A program made the translations under genes and the position numbers. This document shows, piece after piece, positions 58,601 through 64,000 of a stretch of DNA of 64,000 nt. Within the stretch, counting starts at the first letter, position 1; the number at the start of each line of letters is the position of its first letter. Source of the DNA: Chlorella sorokiniana (Eukaryota > Chlorophyta > Trebouxiophyceae > Chlorellales > Chlorellaceae); contig CP084616.1 of NCBI GenBank assembly GCA_025917655.1, positions 1,922,001 to 1,986,000 of the forward strand, in the 5' to 3' direction. The notes beneath the pieces are model-generated. The model did no database searches and had not been told where the DNA came from. It saw only the letters and a program-made list of their open reading frames with translations.

Positions 58601-61600
58601 AGCGGGGGCCAGCACAGTCAGCCGACAAGTGGGGCTCCCTGGGGAAGAGAGAGCAGGGGAGCAGGCAAGAGAGCCAGGCTTGCGGTGCTGCGATGCTGCT
58701 GCTGACCGCCTCGCTCTAGCCCCCACACCCCTTTCACGGCGCCGGCTCAAATTGCACACCCCGAACCGCCCAGTGTCAGGGCAGGGGGGCAACGAGCGCA
58801 GCACCCACCGAAGTGTGCAGTGACTGGTAGTTGTTGGGCTTGGGGGTAGCGATGTAATCCTTCATCGATCCGGGGATGGGCGCCCAAAAGGTGTGCACCA
58901 GGCCCATGACGTGGTAGCACAGCTGCTTCTCAGACCTGCGGCAGGCGCAACGCACAAGGGGGCATGGGTGCAGGCTGCAGAGCGAGCGACCGACAGGGCG
59001 GCCGGGCGGGGCTGCCACGCAGGAAGGTCGCCAAGGCGGGCGGGCTGTGTGGCGGAGGGGCAGGTCAGGAGCAGGGCGGAAAGCGGGCACGCGGCAGGAG
59101 CTGAGAACAAAGGCGGGCACAAGGGGACGCCAGCAGCAATGTGTTCTTGGTGGCTGCGCGGATGCGGCGCGGCTTGCAGAGGGAGCAAGGAGCAGCAACG
59201 CAGCAGCAGCCGGCGGCTCACCCGTAGTCCAGAGCAAGGGCAGAGGCGCCGGCGGCCCCCGCGCCCGTCCCCGCGGCGCCATCACCACCCGCAGCTGCGC
59301 AATGTCCCCCACCTCCTTCACGCTCCGCCCCGCTTCGTTCAACTTGCGCCAAGAGCTGCAGGGAGGGGGTGGAAGGTGCGGGGCGGGCCAGGTGTCGGCA
59401 TGCTGCGGCTTTGGTGGGGCGCATGGCTCCCCCTCGAGGCTCTCCCTGTGGCTGGGAGCTGGCAGCCAGCGGGCTATCCAGTGGCTGTTCCGCCAACAAG
59501 TGGCGCCGGAGCGAACACTCTGCCCACCCGCCCCTCCCCCTCTTGGGCCCTTTGCTGCCCTTTGCTGCTCGAATGGCTCCGCAGCTTGCCTGTAGAGCGC
59601 CTTGCGGCACGCCTCCACCCGCACACCCTCCACCCGTGCCAGCAGGTAGGGATCGTTGTCCAGCCGCTCCTGCAGCTCCGCCCGCGCAGCCTCCACCACC
59701 GGCCGCTGCGCATCCCACAGGCGGGACATGGAGCGGCGCATCTGGTCGTACTGGGCGGGCAGGGCGTACCTGGGGAGTGGGGTGGGGTGGGGTGTGGGGG
59801 GGCAAGCGTGGGCACACACAGGGAGGGGTGGGAGCGGCGGATGGATACGTGGGATCTGACACCGCGCTCTCAGCATGCAGCCCGCTAACCGAGCTGCTGA
59901 AAGCTGGCACCCCCAGCTTGAGCCTGCTTGCGCTGCCCTCGACCCCCTGCTGGTTGGTTCTCCTGATCCACAAATGGACAGTGGCAACAACCCCACTTCT
60001 CACTTGAAGCTCAGCTCCTCGAGCTCCTCCTTGATGCTGTACAGCCCCAGCAGGCGCGCCAGCGGCGCAAACACCGCCAGCGTCTCCTGCGCGATGCGCC
60101 GCTGCTTGGCGGGCGGCATGGCCGCCATCGTGCGCATGTTGTGCAGCCGGTCGGCGAGCTTCACCACAATGATGCGCACCTGGGGACCGGATCACGGGAA
60201 GGAAGCAGGGAGGCGGGGAGTGAGGAGACAACAGAGAGGGAGCAGCGATGCCGCCGCGAGGGGGCAGTGGTCAAAAGGCGGGCAGGCTCGCTGCCGCGGC
60301 GGCGCCAGCCGGCCGCCAAGCAGCCAGGACAGTCCAGCAGCGCAAGGCCAGCGGTGGCATGGCACAGAGAGCCGGCTCCTGTCGGTACCGCTGGAGCTGC
60401 AGGAGCTGGAAAGGGCCCGCTCACCTCCTCCGTCATGGCCAGGAACAAGAACTGGAGGTCCTGCGCCTTGGGGTCCACCGGTACTGCTCCTGTACCGCTA
60501 GAGGTCCCCGCCAGCTCCGTGGCGGCTGCCGCGCAGGCCAGCCCGCCGCTGCGCCCGCCCGTGCTGTTGCGATCCTCAGGATGGTGCGTGGGCAGCTTGC
60601 TGCGGCGGACATACGCAAACAGCGGCCGTAGGAAGGCAGCGGCAGGGCATGGAGAGGGGGCAGCCGAACCAGGGCCGGCGGGGCTGACAGTGCATGCTTT
60701 GCTCCACGCTTTGCTGCCTCAGCTCGCGCTGCACCCTGTGCTGCTGCCACGGCCCGCGCTTCCCCATGCAGCGATGGAGCCACAGAAAAGCAGGCAGAGA
60801 AGCCGAGGCAGCGTCCGCCCCCACCTGAACTTTGTTTCGCCCTCCACGATGCGGCGCACCGCGGGGCCAAAGTGGAAGTGGATCTCGTCCAGCCCCACCA
60901 CGTCCCCGCAGTCCTCCACCGTGTCGTGCAACAGGCCTGCGCAGAGCGAAAGGAGCGGCGGCTTGGCGACTATGCCTGCAGCGGCTCGCAGAATGTATCC
61001 GGCAGCGAGCCTCTGTGTGAGGGAGGAAGGAGGGGCTGGCGTGCGTAGACGAGCGGGTGTGGGTAAACCCGCGCAGGAGAAATGTGGTGTAGGAACATTG
61101 CAGGGTTGAAATGAGGTGGAGGGGGAGAGGGCACGGCGACACGGCGGCGTGCCGCGCCAGTAACCACTGCACGCAGGGCGGCTGGACCAGCCAGCAGCCC
61201 CTACCAGCCCCTACCCAGCCCGCATGCCAGGCTGGTGCCAGCCGCGAGCCTCCCTCGGACACGCCCATGCTGCGCCCCCCGCGAGCGGCTCACCCGCCGC
61301 CAGGCTCTCGTGATCCATGCGCAGCTCCGCCAGTATGCGGGTCACTTCGACCGGATGCGTGATGAAGGGCTCCCCCGACTTGCGGCGCTGCCCCGCGTGC
61401 GCGTCGTACGCCAGGCTGAGCGCCTCCCGCACCGCCACCACCTCGTCGGCGGCCAGGTAGCCCAGCAGGGGCAGCAGGCGCGTCTCCCACAGGTAGTCCT
61501 CCGTCAGCTCGCCTTCCCGCAGCCGCTGGTAAAACTGCGGCGGCGGCGGAGGAGAACAGAAAGTAAGATCAGGTTGCAGCGAGGGGACGGGGAGCGAGGC

Positions 61601-62231
61601 CGTAGCGTCAAGCATGCAGCCTTCATTGTTGGCAAGACAGAGGGCAGGCCAAGCAGCAGGGGCATAATAGCTGCCAGCATGGCCGGGAAGACGGCTGACT
61701 GGCGGGGAGCAGGTCAGCAAGCTCGGCAGCCTTGCAACCGCAAGTTCCTGCAGCACGCTGCAACCAACAGATACACTCACAGAATAGTCGGCAGCTTGCA
61801 GTGCCTGGCACACGACCGTCACTGCCTCGCCGCCCACGCGTCTCCGCTGCCGCTGCCGCGCGCGCTGCCAGCCTGCAGCCCGCAGGCGTTCGTCAAACGC
61901 ATGTATCGGTCGAAACATGCAGCTGATAAGAGCCTGGAAGCCCCTGCAGCGGGCAAACGAGGGGGCGATCGACCCACCTGCCGTGGTGGGTTGGCAAAGC
62001 TGCTGCCGCGCTGCCAGGTGGCCCGACACGATTGAAGTCGCTTGGAGGATGCGACGAGACGCCGGGGCCCGTGGTCTGCAGGCAGGGAGAGGGCAAACTT
62101 GCTGGGTGGGTGTGTCCGCGCTCTCCCAGTCCATCTGGTCGCATGTCGTCGCTTCTCCACTGACCTGCGGTCGATGCCGAAGGTCCTGCAGCCGCATGGC
62201 TCAGCAAGCGCTCCACCAAGAGGCTTGCCAT
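55663..62231 (-). CDS. RSH1: RelA/SpoT homologue, RSH1 type: (p)ppGpp synthetase/hydrolase with TGS and ACT domains
   Basis: Makes and degrades (p)ppGpp, the alarmone that tunes plastid transcription and translation. Exons include 62231-62165, 61977-61791, 61534-61294, 60936-60825, 60599-60425, 60180-60004, 59769-59590, 59355 on, 58935-58809 and 58582 on. The hydrolase HD part is intact: [20 protein letters not shown] followed by [12 protein letters not shown] and [10 protein letters not shown]. Synthetase part: [50 protein letters not shown] and [20 protein letters not shown] low-complexity insert of about 120 residues follows ([13 protein letters not shown]), then [17 protein letters not shown], a TGS domain ([38 protein letters not shown]), [14 protein letters not shown] and a C-terminal ACT domain ([20 protein letters not shown]). 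Stop at 55663. TGS plus ACT marks RSH1. The intron at 59589 has a GC donor, and one G is missing near 59265. The short N-terminus has Ser/Ala/Leu-rich transit-peptide character. Plastid location is inferred from plant RSH1. Confidence 0.9.
56036..56053. repeat. Poly-A run of 18 (plus strand) in an RSH1 intron
   Basis: An uninterrupted A run, seen as poly-T by the minus-strand gene, inside the intron between the two last ACT-domain exons. No target-site duplication was recognised beside it, so there is no sign that it is a retroelement tail. Confidence 0.9.
57317..57390. repeat. GT microsatellite in an RSH1 intron
   Basis: (GT)n with a few interruptions just upstream, in gene orientation, of the acceptor for the second TGS-domain exon. 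To the minus-strand transcript it is a CA-rich tract. Confidence 0.9.
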
Positions 62232-63257
62232 GCTCCAGGCGTCAAGGATGCCCTGCGGCTACGCCCACCGCCAGCCCGAAACCATTTGATGCGTACGAGT
62301 TGTAGGATGGAAGGGCAATGAAGGCACGGGGCGGACGGTAGCCAGCACGACAGCAACCGCCCCTTCAGGGGCTCGCTGGATTAGCTTGGTTGGAGCCTGG
62401 AAGTATTGCGGGAATCGTGCAAGTATGACTGGCCCCGCCTCATTCGCAGCCACGCGAGGGGCTCGGGCGCTCTGGCGCCAGGCGGGCGCCGGCCGCAGGA
62501 TTCATTTGTGCTGATCTTTGGCCTGCAGGCATCATAGTGATGGAGATGAATCTGTTGAGAACCTTCAATCATGCTCTGCTCTCCAGCATTTTTTGTCCAT
62601 CCAACCAGAGGCCATACTTTCTCATGGGCCGCGCCTCACGAGATGTGCATGCCGACACTGGAATCACTTGCTGTAAAGGCCTGCCCCTACCGCTCACCGA
62701 TGCTGCAGGCTACTCTGCGTTACTTTACAATCAGATGGAGGGAACAGGATAAGTACGAAGGTACACGGGGAAGGTTAGCAATCCGGGCAGCCAATGCCGC
62801 AGGCAACGTGTGGAACCTGAACAGCAGCTTTGTGCGGGGGGGGCAAGGCCTGGGTGGGAGTGTACAGCTGGCCTGTCAGAGGCAGGAAAGGCCAGGTCGA
62901 GATTAAACGGGGAAGGGCAACGAAAGGGGTTGGGGAGGCGGGGGTGGCAGGGGCGATGCGCCCTTCTCTGGCGGCGGTGATGAGCGGCACCAATAAAGAA
63001 AGAAGAGCAGGCGGCTGCGGTCTTCGTCCGAGCAGTTTTGAAGCCCAAGCGACACATAGCGAACAGAGAGAGTATACATCTTATAGTGTGCAGCACAAGA
63101 AGGGAAGCGGGTTGGGGCGCATGCAGCCGAGGAGGGGAGCTTTTTGAGTTTCGTGGGGATTCCAGCAGCACAGCATGGGCAGCGGCGAGAGCGGTGCTAT
63201 GCGCAGGGTGGAGCCCTTGCAGCCACCTGATCATTGTTTGTTTCTTCACCTCAGCCT
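62232..63257. promoter_or_regulatory. Interval between the two RSH genes: RSH1 promoter and upstream gene's 3' UTR
   Basis: 1 kb with no convincing coding frame and lower GC than the genes on both sides. On the minus strand it must contain the 3' end of the second RSH-like gene and the RSH1 promoter. No clear polyadenylation or core promoter motif was found. Confidence 0.4.
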
Positions 63258-64000
63258 TCATATTTTCACCCTGTCCCGGCTGAGCACCACGTAGTCGCCG
63301 TCATAGAGCGGCGTCTCCTCGGGCACCAGCCGGTTGTTGACGTTGACCAGCTGCTGGGGCGGCGCGGGGGCGCAGCGCGTGCCACGTCAGCGTCGTCGCT
63401 GGAGCTGGAGGGCAGCTGCTGGATCTCGATCAGCCCCAGGGTGCGAATGACGGAGCCTGCGGCGCGAGTGGGGTGGGGGTGGGGGTGGGGAGCTGGAGCG
63501 TGTTGCGGATTGGACGCTGGGAGGCAGGAACTTGGGGCCAGCGGGAGCGTCACGAATGGCAACCCAATGCTGCATCTTGCAGGCCCGGCTGCCTGCCAGC
63601 AGCCCAGGCCCTGGCTGCCCCCTCTAGGACGCACCGGCGGTGGTTCCACGCGGCACCCGCAGAATGCGTCCCCGGGCCACACAACCACCATCACATCCGG
63701 GTCGGCTCCTGCCCCCGCCCCCGCCGCCCGCGGCGCCAGCTGCGCCTCGGTCCAGGCGGCAATGGCGGCGGCGTCCGACCCCGCGGCGGCTTCCTCGGCC
63801 AGCGCGGATTCCGCTGCGATGGAGGCCCCCAGCTCGCGGCCCCACTCCAGCATGGAGCGCAGCAGGCGGATCTGCGCGGGTTGATGGGTTGGGCAGGGCG
63901 AGAACGTAGGGGGAGGAAAGGTTGGATGGGGACGGGGTGAAAGCTGTGAGGAGGGGTGTGCCGTTGAGCGGCGTGGAACAGGCCAAGCTCCTGGCGGCAC
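63258..64000 (-). CDS. C-terminal end of a second RelA/SpoT-homologue-like gene (RSH2/3 type), cut by the window edge
   Basis: The visible minus-strand exons encode RLLRSMLEWGRELGASIAAE, an alanine-rich helix, then DVMVVVWPGGRILRVPRGTT (one G must be added at about 63686), an intron, SVIRTLGLIEIQQLPSSSSD, and after adding one C near 63355 QQLVNVNNRLVPEETPLYDG, DYVVLSRDRVKI, stop at 63258. A WPxGxIxRVPxG-T strand, a helix and a final VNxxLVPxxxxLYDGDYV hairpin form a TGS-like module at the extreme C-terminus. This is what plant RSH2/RSH3 proteins have after their synthetase domain, where RSH1 has ACT instead. The HD and synthetase domains would lie beyond 64000, so the identification is provisional. 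A different TGS-fold protein is the main alternative. Confidence 0.55.

Overview
The window is nuclear DNA of a green alga, most likely a trebouxiophyte of the Chlorella/Micractinium kind. The grounds are very GC-rich coding sequence, genes broken into many short exons by introns of about 60-350 nt, alanine/glutamine/glycine-rich low-complexity protein segments, TGTAA-type polyadenylation motifs, and a plant-like gene set (double-AP2 factor, plant-type RelA/SpoT homologues, PB1-Raf-like kinase, MED16, mitochondrial-type TatB). No rRNA, tRNA, CRISPR or bacterial-style operon was seen. The genus is an inference.

Layout: 1-2995 (-) double-AP2 transcription factor, cut by the left edge; 3382-5519 (+) PfkB/ribokinase; 5595-7390 (-) TatA/B-family protein resembling plant mitochondrial TatB; 7740-9294 (+) plastid thioredoxin-like protein; 10512-11179 (-) tail of an unidentified gene; 11960-15505 (-) F-box/LRR protein; 15780-17279 (+) centrin; 17714-19128 (-) ALG14; 19448-25607 (+) probable Mediator subunit 16; 26476-29403 (-) Q/A-rich protein of unknown role; 30829-31961 (+) four-helix membrane protein; 32460-35816 (+) conserved protein of unknown function; 36068-40273 (-) proline-rich, probably extracellular protein; 41254-51101 (+) PB1-domain Raf-like kinase whose DFG motif reads GYG; 51681-54150 (+) ankyrin-repeat protein; 55663-62231 (-) RSH1-type (p)ppGpp synthetase/hydrolase; 63258-64000 (-) C-terminal end of a second RSH-like gene.

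Gene models were built by hand: exon ends were placed where protein-family continuity, reading frame and splice sites agree. Two window-wide properties came out. First, about 11 of roughly 80 introns I could place use a GC-AG donor, including two inside centrin, where the protein leaves no room for doubt. Second, many exons of recognisable proteins lose frame by one nucleotide at short G/C runs, nearly always as if one G or C were missing. This looks like sequence or assembly error rather than gene decay, because other long genes (TatB-like, thioredoxin-like, centrin, the 494-residue protein) read through all exons without a break.

The genes are unrelated in pathway apart from the two neighbouring RSH genes (plastid stringent response). 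The window is ordinary gene-dense algal chromosome. The most interesting points are the GC-AG introns, the degenerate PB1-Raf kinase, the paired RSH genes, the TatB-like gene and an almost exact duplication of one last exon 5 kb away.
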